DNA of 64,000 nucleotides. Source: Kaustia mangrovi. GTDB lineage: Bacteria > Pseudomonadota > Alphaproteobacteria > Rhizobiales > Im1. The translations under genes and the position numbers were made by a program. The notes under the pieces are model-generated. The model was not told the origin of the DNA, ran no database searches, and worked only from the letters and a program-made list of their open reading frames with translations. The stretch spans positions 372,001 through 436,000 of the forward strand of contig NZ_CP058214.1 of the NCBI RefSeq assembly GCF_015482775.1. Direction: 5' to 3'. This document shows, piece after piece, positions 21,103-29,411 of this stretch. Each line of letters starts with the position of its first letter. The first letter of the stretch is position 1.

Positions 21103-21132
21103 ATCTGCCATACGATTAAATCGTGGGCAGAT
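21103..21132. promoter_or_regulatory. 30-bp inverted repeat upstream of dusB-ntrBC
   Basis: Outer arms ATCTGCC (21103-21109) and GGCAGAT (21126-21132) match over 7 bases; inner arms ACGATT (21112-21117) and AATCGT (21119-21124) match over 6, with a 2-nt/1-nt bulge between them. It could be a repressor operator or a 13-bp stem at the 5' end of the dusB mRNA. It overlaps the predicted -10 and start site of the minus-strand transcript. Confidence 0.5.
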
Positions 21133-21159
21133 AGTGCCCCAAACCGGGCAAGAGCGCAA
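21131..21159 (-). promoter_or_regulatory. Possible dusB-ntrBC promoter
   Basis: On the minus strand TTGCGC (21159-21154) and CACTAT (21136-21131) are spaced by 17 bases. Match to the consensus is moderate. The predicted start falls inside the inverted repeat at 21103-21132. Confidence 0.3.
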
Positions 21160-21240
21160 GCGGCCTGTTTGTCTTGCCGCCCGGCACCGGCTGCTGATAA
21201 ACCCCTTTCTCGACGATCATTCAAGGCTTGATGTCCATTC

Positions 21241-21864
21241 ATGCTCACCGCAGCGCTCATTGTCGCGGCAGGCTCCGGCCAGCGCGCCGGCGGCGATCTC
21301 CCGAAACAGTACCGGACCGTCGGCGGGCGCACCGTGCTCGCCCGCACGGCGTCTGCCTTCCTCGACGCGCCGGATGTGGATCTCGTGCAGGTCGTGATCG
21401 GCGCGGGCCACGAGGATCTCTATGAGGACGCGACAGCGGGCTTCGCCCTGCCCGCCCCGGTCACCGGCGGCGCGACGCGTCAGGCCTCGGTGCGGCTCGG
21501 CCTCGAGGCCCTGTCGGCGCGCGGCGTGGAGCGCGTGCTCATCCACGATGCGGCGCGCCCCTTTGTCGGCCCTGCCCTCATCTCGCGCGTTGTCGGCGCG
21601 CTCGGCTCCCACGAGGCGGTGCTGCCGGCAGTCGCCGTGGCCGACACGCTCAAGCGGGTCGATGGGAGGGCACGGTCTCCGCGACCGTCGACAGGACGGG
21701 CCTGTGGGCCGCACAGACGCCGCAGGGCTTCCGCTTCGAGGCCATCCGCTCGGCCCACGCCCGCGCCCATGACGAGGGCCGTTCCGATTTCACCGACGAT
21801 TCCGCCCTTGCCGAATGGGCGGGGATCCCTGTTCATGTGGTCGAGGGAGAACCTGCCAACATGA
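21241..21864 (+). CDS. ispDF: IspD domain of a frameshifted ispDF (MEP cytidylyltransferase)
   Basis: The first ~140 residues are a good Isp[21 protein letters not shown] (CTP-binding), [20 protein letters not shown] and HDAARPFV. IspD makes CDP-methylerythritol in isoprenoid synthesis. After LKRVDG (near 21664) the frame changes to unrelated Arg/Pro-rich residues and stops at 21864, while the expected continuation ([16 protein letters not shown]) is found in another plus frame and leads into IspF. One base appears missing in a G run. Corrected, the gene would span 21241-22418 and encode 392 residues, normal for fused IspDF. Confidence 0.85.
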   Translation: MLTAALIVAAGSGQRAGGDLPKQYRTVGGRTVLARTASAFLDAPDVDLVQVVIGAGHEDLYEDATAGFALPAPVTGGATRQASVRLGLEALSARGVERVLIHDAARPFVGPALISRVVGALGSHEAVLPAVAVADTLKRVDGRARSPRPSTGRACGPHRRRRASASRPSARPTPAPMTRAVPISPTIPPLPNGRGSLFMWSRENLPT

Positions 21865-22418
21865 AGCTGACCACCAATGCCGATCTGGAGGCGGCCGGGC
21901 GCCAGCTCGACGCGCAGGACTGGCTGCGCCGCGGCGATGTGCGCACCGGCCAGGGCTTCGACGTCCACGCCTTCGCGCCCGGCGACCACGTGATCCTGTG
22001 CGGTGTGACGATCCCGCACGAGGCGCGGCTCTCCGGCCATTCCGACGCCGATGTCGGCATGCATGCGCTGACCGACGCCATTCTGGGCGCGGTCGGGGCC
22101 GGCGATATCGGCGCGCATTTCCCGCCGAGCGATCCGCAATGGAAGGGCGCGGCGTCCGATATCTTCCTCAAGGCCGCCTGCGATCTGATCGCGGAACGCG
22201 ACGGCGTGATCGCCCATGCCGACATCACGCTCATCTGCGAGGCGCCGAAGATCCGCCCCCATGTGGAGGCCATGCGCGAGACGCTCGCGCGCATCATGGG
22301 AATCGATGCGGCGCGCGTCAGCGTGAAGGCGACGACCAGCGAGCAGCTCGGCTTCACAGGCCGGCGCGAGGGCATCGCCGCTCTTGCCGCCGCCACCGTG
22401 CGCCTGCCCTTTGCCTGA
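21837..22418 (+). CDS. ispDF: IspF domain of the frameshifted ispDF (MECDP synthase)
   Basis: This frame carries the rest of the fused enzyme. IspF converts CDP-ME-2-phosphate to 2-C-methylerythritol 2,4-cyclodiphosphate. It begins at GQGFDVHAF (metal Asp/His) and continues with [17 protein letters not shown], the [13 protein letters not shown] loop and [16 protein letters not shown]. The 5' limit given (a GTG) is only the first start codon in this frame; the same frame encodes the IspD C-terminal half from about 21665, so I do not believe 21837 is a true start. MKLTT is probably the end of the IspD domain. Confidence 0.85.
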   Translation: MVEGEPANMKLTTNADLEAAGRQLDAQDWLRRGDVRTGQGFDVHAFAPGDHVILCGVTIPHEARLSGHSDADVGMHALTDAILGAVGAGDIGAHFPPSDPQWKGAASDIFLKAACDLIAERDGVIAHADITLICEAPKIRPHVEAMRETLARIMGIDAARVSVKATTSEQLGFTGRREGIAALAAATVRLPFA

Positions 22419-22491
22419 GCGTTTCGCGTAGGCCATCATGGCCGGCACGGGCCGGCGCCCGAGAAACCCCGAGGCCTGGAGGATACCCGCG

Positions 22492-22998
22492 ATGTTCGAC
22501 CGCGACGTCATCATGGAAGCCAAGGAGGTGCTGGACCTCTGCCGCAGCGCCGGGCTCAAGGTCGCGACCGCGGAATCCTGTACGGGCGGCCTCGTTTCCG
22601 CCTGCCTCACCGACATTGCCGGCTCGTCGGATGTCGTGGAGCGCGGCTTCGTGACCTATTCGAACGACGCCAAGATGGAGCTCCTCGGCGTGCCTGCCGA
22701 CATGCTCACCGCCCATGGCGCGGTCTCCGAGCAGGTCGCCCGCGCCATGGCGGAGGGCGCGCTGGAGCGGTCCCATGCGGATATCGCGGTCAGCGTCACC
22801 GGTGTCGCCGGGCCCGGCGGCGGCACGCAGGACAAGCCGGTCGGTCTCGTCCATCTCGCCTGTGCCCGGCGCGAGCAGGCGACCGACCATCGCCGCATGA
22901 TGTTCGGCGATCAGGGCCGCCAGCGCATCCGGATCCTGAGCGTGCGCACCGCCTTCGTGCTCATCGCCAACCAGATCGGCCGACCGAGCCTCGCCTGA
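22492..22998 (+). CDS. pncC: CinA-family nicotinamide-nucleotide amidohydrolase
   Basis: 168-residue stand-alone CinA C-terminal domain. The catalytic motif TAESCTGGL and the TGVAGPGGG loop are present. The enzyme deamidates NMN to NaMN in pyridine nucleotide salvage. The chosen ATG follows GGAGG by 8 bases; an in-frame ATG at 22438 would add 18 residues without similarity. The N-terminal MoaB-like domain of full CinA is absent. It is 73 bp downstream of ispDF and converges on the Coq10-like gene. Confidence 0.92.
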   Translation: MFDRDVIMEAKEVLDLCRSAGLKVATAESCTGGLVSACLTDIAGSSDVVERGFVTYSNDAKMELLGVPADMLTAHGAVSEQVARAMAEGALERSHADIAVSVTGVAGPGGGTQDKPVGLVHLACARREQATDHRRMMFGDQGRQRIRILSVRTAFVLIANQIGRPSLA

Positions 22999-23013
22999 CC
23001 GCAAGTTGCGGTC
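22997..23013. terminator. Bidirectional hairpin between convergent pncC and coq10-like genes
   Basis: A perfect 8-bp inverted repeat GACCGCAA/TTGCGGTC with a one-base centre overlaps the pncC stop codon. It is the only structure in the 31-bp gap between two converging genes. There is no long U tract. Confidence 0.4.
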
Positions 23014-23029
23014 CGATAGTCCATATCCC

Positions 23030-23518
23030 TCAGGCGGTCGCTTCCTGGCCGAGCTCGGGATGCTCGCCGTAAAGCGCGTTGGCGCGCGCCCGGAAGGCGT
23101 TGGCGATCTTCTCGAAGGCCTTCTCGAACATCATGCCGACCACGAGCTGCAGCGGCATGTGGCGCATGCGGTAGGTCACGGCGAACTCGATCTCGGAACT
23201 GCCGTCGTCGAGATCGTGGAAGTACCAGTTCGTCTCGAGATGCTTGACCGGCCCCTTGTTGGAGAAGACATGGATATGCCGGCCCGCCGGATCGAGCGTG
23301 ACGTCGCTGACGAAGGTTTCGTGGATGCCGAGCTGGGCATAGCCGACGACGAGGGAAGCCTCCAGGAACTCGCGCCCCTCGCCCTCGTCGGACCGGCTGT
23401 GCACCGTGGCCTTCTCGCACAGCGGCACGAATTCCGGGTAGGTCTCGATATCGGCGGCGAGCGCGAACATCTCGTCGGCGCCATAGGGCATGCGATAGGT
23501 GGTGTGAAAGTTTCGCAT
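23030..23518 (-). CDS. Coq10/RatA-like SRPBCC protein
   Basis: 162-residue START/SRPBCC-fold protein (PF03364 type). It opens MRNFHTTYRMPYGADEMFALAADIETYPEFVPLC, the usual helix-grip start of Coq10-like proteins, with ETNWYFHDLDDG and KAFEKIANAF further on. Coq10 homologues bind ubiquinone and help respiratory function; the E. coli homologue RatA was described as a ribosome-association toxin, though that is not evident here. Its start is 13 bp after lipA, the usual lipA-coq10 pair. An upstream in-frame ATG at 23623 lies inside lipA and is not used. Confidence 0.88.
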   Translation of the reverse strand: MRNFHTTYRMPYGADEMFALAADIETYPEFVPLCEKATVHSRSDEGEGREFLEASLVVGYAQLGIHETFVSDVTLDPAGRHIHVFSNKGPVKHLETNWYFHDLDDGSSEIEFAVTYRMRHMPLQLVVGMMFEKAFEKIANAFRARANALYGEHPELGQEATA

Positions 23519-23531
23519 CGTGCGGCGAGAC

Positions 23532-24524
23532 TTACGCCCTGTCGTGTTGTGTGCCGGCTGCGCCCTGCTTGGCGAGCATCGCCGCCCGGGCGGCCCTGAG
23601 CCGCTCGAAATCCTCGCCCGCATGGTGCGACGAGCGCGTCAGCGGGCTCGCGGAGACCATGAGGAAGCCCTTCGCATAGGCGGTCGTCTCGTAGCCCTTG
23701 AACTCGTCGGGCGTCACGAACCGGTCGACCGCAGCATGCTTGCGGGTCGGCTGGAGGTACTGGCCGATGGTGATGAAGTCCACATCGGCCGCGCGCATGT
23801 CGTCCATCACCTGGAGGACCTCCATGCGCTCCTCGCCCAGCCCGACCATCATGCCGGACTTGGTGAAGATCTCCGGATCGATCTCCTTGACCCGCTGGAG
23901 CAGGCGCAGCGAATGGAAATAGCGCGCGCCGGGGCGGACCTTCAGATAGCGCGACGGCACCGTCTCCAGATTGTGGTTGAAGACGTCCGGACGCGCGGCG
24001 ACCACGATCTCCAGCGCCCCGTCCTTGCGCAGGAAGTCGGGGGTAAGGATCTCGATGGTGGTCTCGGGGCTGCGCCGGCGGATCGCGCCGATCACCTCGG
24101 CGAAATGCTGCGCCCCGCCATCGGCGAGGTCGTCGCGGTCGACGGAGGTGATGACCACATGGCGCAGGCCGAGCTTTTCGACGGCCTCCGCGACATGGTC
24201 CGGCTCGTCCGGGTCGAGCGCGTCGGGAAGGCCGGTGCGCACATTGCAGAAGGCGCAGGCGCGCGTGCACACCTCGCCCATGATCATGAAGGTCGCATGC
24301 TTCTTCGACCAGCACTCGCCGATATTGGGGCAGGCCGCCTCCTCGCACACCGTCACGAGCTTGTTCTCGCGCACGATCTGGCGGGTTTCCCGATAGACGG
24401 GCGAGCCCGGCGCCTTGACGCGGATCCAGTCCGGCTTGCGCATCACCGGATTGTCCGGCCGGTGCGCCTTTTCCGGGTGGCGCGGCGCGTTGGGCGCCGT
24501 CACCGTATCGACGAGAGTGACCAT
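23532..24524 (-). CDS. lipA: Lipoyl synthase
   Basis: 330-residue radical-SAM enzyme inserting two sulfurs into protein-bound octanoate. The auxiliary cluster Cys are C60, C65 and C71; the SAM cluster motif is C86-x3-C90-x2-C93 (CTRACAFC). The C-terminal RSS motif ([10 protein letters not shown]) supplies the serine ligand of the auxiliary cluster. Its product is the cofactor of the PdhB and PdhC lipoyl domains encoded upstream on the same strand. Confidence 0.97.
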   Translation of the reverse strand: MVTLVDTVTAPNAPRHPEKAHRPDNPVMRKPDWIRVKAPGSPVYRETRQIVRENKLVTVCEEAACPNIGECWSKKHATFMIMGEVCTRACAFCNVRTGLPDALDPDEPDHVAEAVEKLGLRHVVITSVDRDDLADGGAQHFAEVIGAIRRRSPETTIEILTPDFLRKDGALEIVVAARPDVFNHNLETVPSRYLKVRPGARYFHSLRLLQRVKEIDPEIFTKSGMMVGLGEERMEVLQVMDDMRAADVDFITIGQYLQPTRKHAAVDRFVTPDEFKGYETTAYAKGFLMVSASPLTRSSHHAGEDFERLRAARAAMLAKQGAAGTQHDRA

Positions 24525-24572
24525 GAGAAAATGCCTGAGCCTAGATCGATAGTCCGATCTTCTTCAAAAGGT

Positions 24573-24628
24573 TAGAGCGACTTATTCGCGTTCGGTTGTT
24601 CGCGTCCGGTTGAACGCACGTCGCTCTA
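24573..24628. repeat. Nested inverted/direct repeat between glsB-like gene and lipA
   Basis: Outer arms TAGAGCGAC (24573-24581) and GTCGCTCTA (24620-24628) are perfect; the second contains the stop codon of the membrane protein gene. Inside are an inverted pair GCGTTC/GAACGC (24588-24593, 24612-24617) and a direct repeat GCGTTCGGTTG/GCGTCCGGTTG. The TAGAGC ends resemble dispersed Rhizobiales palindromes. It may act as a terminator. Confidence 0.5.
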
Positions 24629-24874
24629 GCGTCCTCGAACCAGATTGAGTCCGAACAGCAGAATGATGGCGCCGACAATAGCAACGATCAGCGTGCCCCA
24701 GAAGCCCGGCGCGACATGAAGCCCCACGACGCCCGCGAGCCATCCGCCGAGAAGCGCGCCGACCACGCCGACGATCAGATTGGTGATCAGGCCATGATTC
24801 TTCTGCATGACCTTTTCGGCGATATAGCCGGCGAGGAGGCCGACCACGATCCAACCCAGTATGCCAAGGCCCAT
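24626..24874 (-). CDS. GlsB/YeaQ/YmgE family stress-response membrane protein
   Basis: 82-residue integral membrane protein of the transglycosylase-associated family. Three hydrophobic segments: ILGWIVVGLLAGYIAEKV, NLIVGVVGALLGGWLAGVVG and FWGTLIVAIVGAIILLFGL; the Gly-rich GALLGGWL motif is characteristic. Role is unclear; homologues are induced by acid or general stress. The ATG used has AAGGAG about 6 bases before it. The frame is open to 24949 but that segment is charged and not part of the family. Confidence 0.87.
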   Translation of the reverse strand: MGLGILGWIVVGLLAGYIAEKVMQKNHGLITNLIVGVVGALLGGWLAGVVGLHVAPGFWGTLIVAIVGAIILLFGLNLVRGR

Positions 24875-24945
24875 TCCGTTCTCCTTCGGGTTTGCCCTTC
24901 CCCACTCCGGGAGGCCTGTGCCCCAGCGGGCGCGCCCATGCGATC

Positions 24946-26343
24946 TCACATGTGGATAACGCGCCCATAGGCGTCAAGCACGGCCTCGTGCATCATCTCC
25001 GAAAGCGTGGGATGGGGGAAGACCGTATGCATGAGCTCTTCCTCCGTCGTCTCCAGATTCATGGCGACGACATAGCCCTGGATGAGCTCGGTGACCTCCG
25101 CGCCGACCATATGGGCGCCGAGGAGCTGGCCGGTCTTCTTGTCGAACACCGTCTTCACGAGGCCTTCCGGCTCGCCGAGCGCGATCGCCTTGCCGTTGCC
25201 GATGAAGGGGAAACGGCCGACGCGGACCTCGTGGCCCTTCTCCTTGGCCTGCGCCTCGGTCAGCCCGACACTCGCGATCTGCGGCTGGCAGTAGGTGCAG
25301 CCCGGAATCTTCAGCTTGTCCATCGCATGGGGCTTGAGCCCGGCGATGGCCTCCACGCAGATCACGCCCTCGTGCTCGGCCTTGTGGGCGAGCATGGGCG
25401 GGCCCGCCACGTCGCCGATGGCGTAGACCCCGGGCTCCGCCGTCTTGCCGTAGCCGTCGGCGACGATGATGCCGCGATCCGTCTTCACCTTCGTCGTCTC
25501 GAGCCCGATATCCTCGATATTGCCGGTGACGCCGACGGCGGAGATCACCTTGTCGACCGCGATCTTGCGGCTTTCCTTGCCGTCATTGACGGTCGCGGTG
25601 ACGCCCGACTTCGTCTTGTCGAGCTTTTCGACCTTCGCGCCCGTCATGATCTCGATGCCCTGCTTCTCGAAGCGCTTGCGGGCATGGGCGGCGATCTCGG
25701 CGTCCTCTACCGGCAGGATCTGGTCGAGAATCTCCACCACCGTCACCTCGACCCCCATCGTGTGGTAGAAGGAGGCGAACTCGATGCCGATGGCGCCAGA
25801 GCCGATCACGAGCAGCGATTTCGGCATCTCCTTCGGCACCATGGCCTCGAAATAGGTCCACACCTTGTCGCCGTCGGGCTCGAGCCCCGGCAGGGCACGC
25901 GGGCGGGCGCCGGTGGCGAGGATCACATGCTTCGCCTTGTAGGTGCCGGCGTCCTTGCCGTCCTTCTTCACCGCGACCTTGCCCGGGCCGTCGAGCCGTC
26001 CGCGCCCGTCGATCACCGTGACCTTGTTCTTCTTCATGAGGTGCCCGACGCCCTTATTGAGCTGGGCGGCGACCGCACGCGAGCGCTTGACGATGGCCTC
26101 GGTATCGTAGCCGACCTTATCCGCGGTCAGGCCGTAATCCTTGGCGTTCTGCATATAGTGGTAGATTTCCGAGGACCGCAGCAGGGCCTTGGTGGGAATG
26201 CAGCCCCAGTTGAGGCAGATCCCGCCCAGATGCTTCTCCTCCACGATGGCGGTCTTGAGGCCGAGCTGGGCTGAGCGTATGGCGGCCACATAGCCGCCCG
26301 GCCCGCCACCGATGATGATCACGTCAAAGCTGGTCTCGCTCAT
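24946..26343 (-). CDS. lpdA: Dihydrolipoyl dehydrogenase (E3)
   Basis: 465-residue flavoprotein: FAD motif GGGPGG at 12-17, redox disulfide C43-x4-C48 (CLNWGC), NAD-binding GSGAIG, second FAD motif YAIGDVAGPPMLAH, and the C-terminal HPTLSE with the catalytic His. It reoxidises dihydrolipoamide of PdhC and passes electrons to NAD+. It is the last gene of the pdh operon, 71 bp after pdhC. There is no lipoyl domain on this E3. Confidence 0.97.
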   Translation of the reverse strand: MSETSFDVIIIGGGPGGYVAAIRSAQLGLKTAIVEEKHLGGICLNWGCIPTKALLRSSEIYHYMQNAKDYGLTADKVGYDTEAIVKRSRAVAAQLNKGVGHLMKKNKVTVIDGRGRLDGPGKVAVKKDGKDAGTYKAKHVILATGARPRALPGLEPDGDKVWTYFEAMVPKEMPKSLLVIGSGAIGIEFASFYHTMGVEVTVVEILDQILPVEDAEIAAHARKRFEKQGIEIMTGAKVEKLDKTKSGVTATVNDGKESRKIAVDKVISAVGVTGNIEDIGLETTKVKTDRGIIVADGYGKTAEPGVYAIGDVAGPPMLAHKAEHEGVICVEAIAGLKPHAMDKLKIPGCTYCQPQIASVGLTEAQAKEKGHEVRVGRFPFIGNGKAIALGEPEGLVKTVFDKKTGQLLGAHMVGAEVTELIQGYVVAMNLETTEEELMHTVFPHPTLSEMMHEAVLDAYGRVIHM

Positions 26344-26414
26344 TCACTCGCCTCGTTTCAGCCTTTGGGGGGACCTGGTCCCGCCAGTCCCGCGACGGCG
26401 GGGCCGGCCTCGCC

Positions 26415-27776
26415 TCACACCAGCATCATTGCCGGTTCCTCGATGCAGTTCTTGAACGCCGCCAGCAGCTTCGCGCCGAGCGCGCCGTCGACCGCGCGGT
26501 GATCGGTCGACAGGGTGACCGTCATCATGGTCTTGATCGCGATCTCGTCGCCGACCACCACGGGCCGCTTCTCGCCCTTGCCGACGGCGAGGATCGTCGC
26601 ATGCGGCGGGTTGATGACGGCGGAGAAGTCGCGCACGCCGAACATGCCGAGATTGGAGACCGCCGTCGTGCCGCCCTGATATTCGTGCGGCATGAGCTTG
26701 CGCGAGCGCGCGCGGACGGCGAAATCCTTCATCTCGCTGGAGATCGCCGAAAGGCCCTTCGCCTCCACCTGGCGCACCACCGGCGTGATCAGACCGCCCT
26801 CGATGGCGACCGCCACGCCGACATCGGCCCGGCGGTGCTTCAGCATGCCGCCCTCCGTCCAGGTGACATTGGCGTCGGGCACGCGCATTAGCGACATGCC
26901 GAGCGCCTTGATGATGAAGTCGTTAACGGAGAGCTTGTAGGCGGGCTTGCCGTCCTCGCCCTCCGGCGCGCGCCCGTTGAGCTTGGAGCGCAGGGCGAGC
27001 AGCTCGTCGAGCTCGCAATCGACCGTCAGGTAGAAATGCGGGATGGTCTGCTTCGCCTGGGTGAGCCGCTCCGCGATGATCTTGCGCATGGAATCGTGCG
27101 GCTCGACATCGTAGGTGCCCTCCTCGTAGAGCTTGAGGATCTCCTTGTCGGCCATCGGCGCGGCGGCCTTCGCGGGCGCTGCGGCTGCGGCGGGCGCCTC
27201 CGCTGCCTGCGCCGGAACGCCCTTCTCCCTGGCCTCCTCGATATCGCGCTTCACGATGCGGCCATGGGGGCCCGAGCCCTTGAGCGCGGCAAGGTCGATC
27301 CCCGCCTGTTCGGCCATGCGCCGGGCGAGCGGCGAGGCGAAGATGCGCCCACCCTTGCCTTCGGCGTCTCCCCCCGCCGACGGCGCTGCCTTGGGAGCCG
27401 CCTCCTCCGCCTTCTTCTCGGGCGCGGATGCGGCCGGCTTTTCTTCCTTCTCTTCCTTCGCTTCGGCCTCGTCCTTCTCCGGCTTGGCCGGGGGGCCGCC
27501 GGCATCGAAGTCCTTCAGCGCGTCCTTGTCCTCGCCCTCTTCCAGGAGCACCGCAATGGGCGTGTTGACGGCGACCTCGTCGGTCCCCTCATCGACGAGG
27601 ATCTTGCCGAGCGTACCCTCCTCGACCGCCTCGACCTCCATGGTCGCCTTGTCGGTCTCGATCTCGGCGATAACGTCTCCCGGAGCGACGCTGTCGCCCT
27701 CCTTGACCAGCCATTTGGCGAGCTTGCCCATCTCCATGGTGGGCGACAGCGCGGGCATCAGAATGGGCGTGGGCAT
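26415..27776 (-). CDS. pdhC: Pyruvate dehydrogenase E2, dihydrolipoamide acetyltransferase
   Basis: 453-residue core subunit: one lipoyl domain (lipoyl-Lys43 in ETDKATME), an Ala/Pro/Glu/Lys-rich linker (about 100-145), a peripheral-subunit-binding domain (about 145-180, ASPLARRMAEQ), a second Ala/Pro linker, and the acyltransferase domain with catalytic His426 and Asp430 in DHRAVDG. It transfers acetyl groups to CoA. A single lipoyl domain is compensated by the one on PdhB. Confidence 0.97.
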   Translation of the reverse strand: MPTPILMPALSPTMEMGKLAKWLVKEGDSVAPGDVIAEIETDKATMEVEAVEEGTLGKILVDEGTDEVAVNTPIAVLLEEGEDKDALKDFDAGGPPAKPEKDEAEAKEEKEEKPAASAPEKKAEEAAPKAAPSAGGDAEGKGGRIFASPLARRMAEQAGIDLAALKGSGPHGRIVKRDIEEAREKGVPAQAAEAPAAAAAPAKAAAPMADKEILKLYEEGTYDVEPHDSMRKIIAERLTQAKQTIPHFYLTVDCELDELLALRSKLNGRAPEGEDGKPAYKLSVNDFIIKALGMSLMRVPDANVTWTEGGMLKHRRADVGVAVAIEGGLITPVVRQVEAKGLSAISSEMKDFAVRARSRKLMPHEYQGGTTAVSNLGMFGVRDFSAVINPPHATILAVGKGEKRPVVVGDEIAIKTMMTVTLSTDHRAVDGALGAKLLAAFKNCIEEPAMMLV

Positions 27777-27854
27777 GGCTCTTTTGCGTCCTGCTTTGTG
27801 TCGTCGGATGGCTTCAGGGAGTTCCCCGTGTCCCGAAGGCGCCCCGCCGGGGCG

Positions 27855-29285
27855 TCACAGATAGAGAAGCTTGCGTGCCGTCTCCACGACCTCGTCGGTC
27901 GACGGCAGGGCGAGTGTCTCCAGATTTGCGGCATAGGGCATGGGCACATCCTTGCCCGTGACGCGCGCGACCGGCGCGTCGAGCCAGTCGAAGGCATGCT
28001 CCATGATCTGCATCGCGATCTCCGAGGCCATGGAACAGACCGGCCAGCCCTCCTGCACCGTGAGGCAGCGATTGGTCTTCTTCACGCTCTCGATCACCGT
28101 GTCGATATCGAGCGGCCGCAGCGTCCTGAGATCGATCACCTCCGCCTCGATGCCGTCTTCCGCCAGCCTGTCGGCGGCTTCGAGCGCATGCTGCATGCCG
28201 ATGGAGTAGGAGACGATGGTCACGTCGCCCCCCGCCCTCGCGATCCGGGCCTTGCCGATGGGCAGCACCCAGTCGTCGAGCTTCGGCACGTCGAAGGAGC
28301 GTCCGTAGAGGATCTCGTTCTCCAGGAAGATCACCGGGTTGGGATCGCGGATCGCGGCCTTGAGCAGCCCCTTGGCGTCCGCCGCCGTATAGGGGGTCAC
28401 GACCTTCAGGCCCGGCACATGGGCATACCAGGAGGAATAGTCCTGGCTGTGCTGGGCGGCGACGCGGGCGGCCGCGCCGTTGGGCCCGCGAAACACCATG
28501 GGGCAGCGCATCTGGCCGCCGGACATGTAGTGCGTCTTGCCGGCGGAGTTGATGATCTGGTCCATGGCCTGCATGGCGAAGTTGAAGGTCATGAACTCGA
28601 CGACCGGCTTGAGCCCGCCGAACGCCGCGCCGATGCCGAGCCCTGCAAAGCCGTGCTCGGTGATCGGCGTGTCGATGACGCGCTTGGCGCCGAATTCCGC
28701 CAGCAGTCCCTGGGTCACCTTGTAGGCGCCCTCGTACTCCGCGACCTCCTCGCCCATGACGAAGACGCTGTCGTCGCCGCGCATCTCCTCCGCCATGGCG
28801 TCGCGCAGGGCCTCGCGAACGGTCGTGGAAACAAACTCCGTGCCCTCCGGAACCTCCGGGTCGGCGGGCGCCGCGGTCGCGGGCGCTGCCGGTTCCGCGG
28901 GCCGGGATGCGGGCCGCTCCTCCCCTTCCGGCGCCTTTGAGGCGGCTTCGGTCTCGTCGGGTGCGGACCGGGTCTCGCTGTCCGCGCCGTTTCCGGACGA
29001 TCCGCCCTCGAGGCTCGCGACATCGATATCGCCGGCATCCTCGCCATCGCCCAGCACCACCGCGATGAGCGTGTTCACCTTCACACCCTCCGTGCCGGCG
29101 TCGATCAGGATCTTTCCGACCTTGCCCTCGTCGACCGCCTCGACCTCCATGGTCGCCTTGTCGGTCTCGATCTCCGCGATGACGTCGCCGGGGGCGATCT
29201 CGTCACCTTCCTTGACCAGCCACTTGGCCAGCGTGCCCTCCTCCATGGTCGGCGAGAGGGCGGGCATGAGGATCGGCGTCGGCAT
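27855..29285 (-). CDS. pdhB: Pyruvate dehydrogenase E1 beta with N-terminal lipoyl domain
   Basis: 476-residue subunit. Residues 1-80 form a lipoyl domain almost identical to that of PdhC, with lipoyl-Lys43; then an acidic/Ala-rich linker (about 85-145) and the transketolase-like beta subunit ([41 protein letters not shown]). This fused E1 beta is known from alphaproteobacteria. I use the ATG preceded by GGAGG; the longer open frame to 29333 has no similarity. Confidence 0.96.
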   Translation of the reverse strand: MPTPILMPALSPTMEEGTLAKWLVKEGDEIAPGDVIAEIETDKATMEVEAVDEGKVGKILIDAGTEGVKVNTLIAVVLGDGEDAGDIDVASLEGGSSGNGADSETRSAPDETEAASKAPEGEERPASRPAEPAAPATAAPADPEVPEGTEFVSTTVREALRDAMAEEMRGDDSVFVMGEEVAEYEGAYKVTQGLLAEFGAKRVIDTPITEHGFAGLGIGAAFGGLKPVVEFMTFNFAMQAMDQIINSAGKTHYMSGGQMRCPMVFRGPNGAAARVAAQHSQDYSSWYAHVPGLKVVTPYTAADAKGLLKAAIRDPNPVIFLENEILYGRSFDVPKLDDWVLPIGKARIARAGGDVTIVSYSIGMQHALEAADRLAEDGIEAEVIDLRTLRPLDIDTVIESVKKTNRCLTVQEGWPVCSMASEIAMQIMEHAFDWLDAPVARVTGKDVPMPYAANLETLALPSTDEVVETARKLLYL

Positions 29286-29411
29286 GTGTCTTAACCTCCC
29301 AACCGGGCGGCGGCGCAGCGGGCCGCCTTCCACGGATCATCGCCCCCGGAGCGGGGCGTTTCGAACGAGTGTAGCAGCAAGGGGCGGCCCATGGTCACGG
29401 GACGAGGGCCG

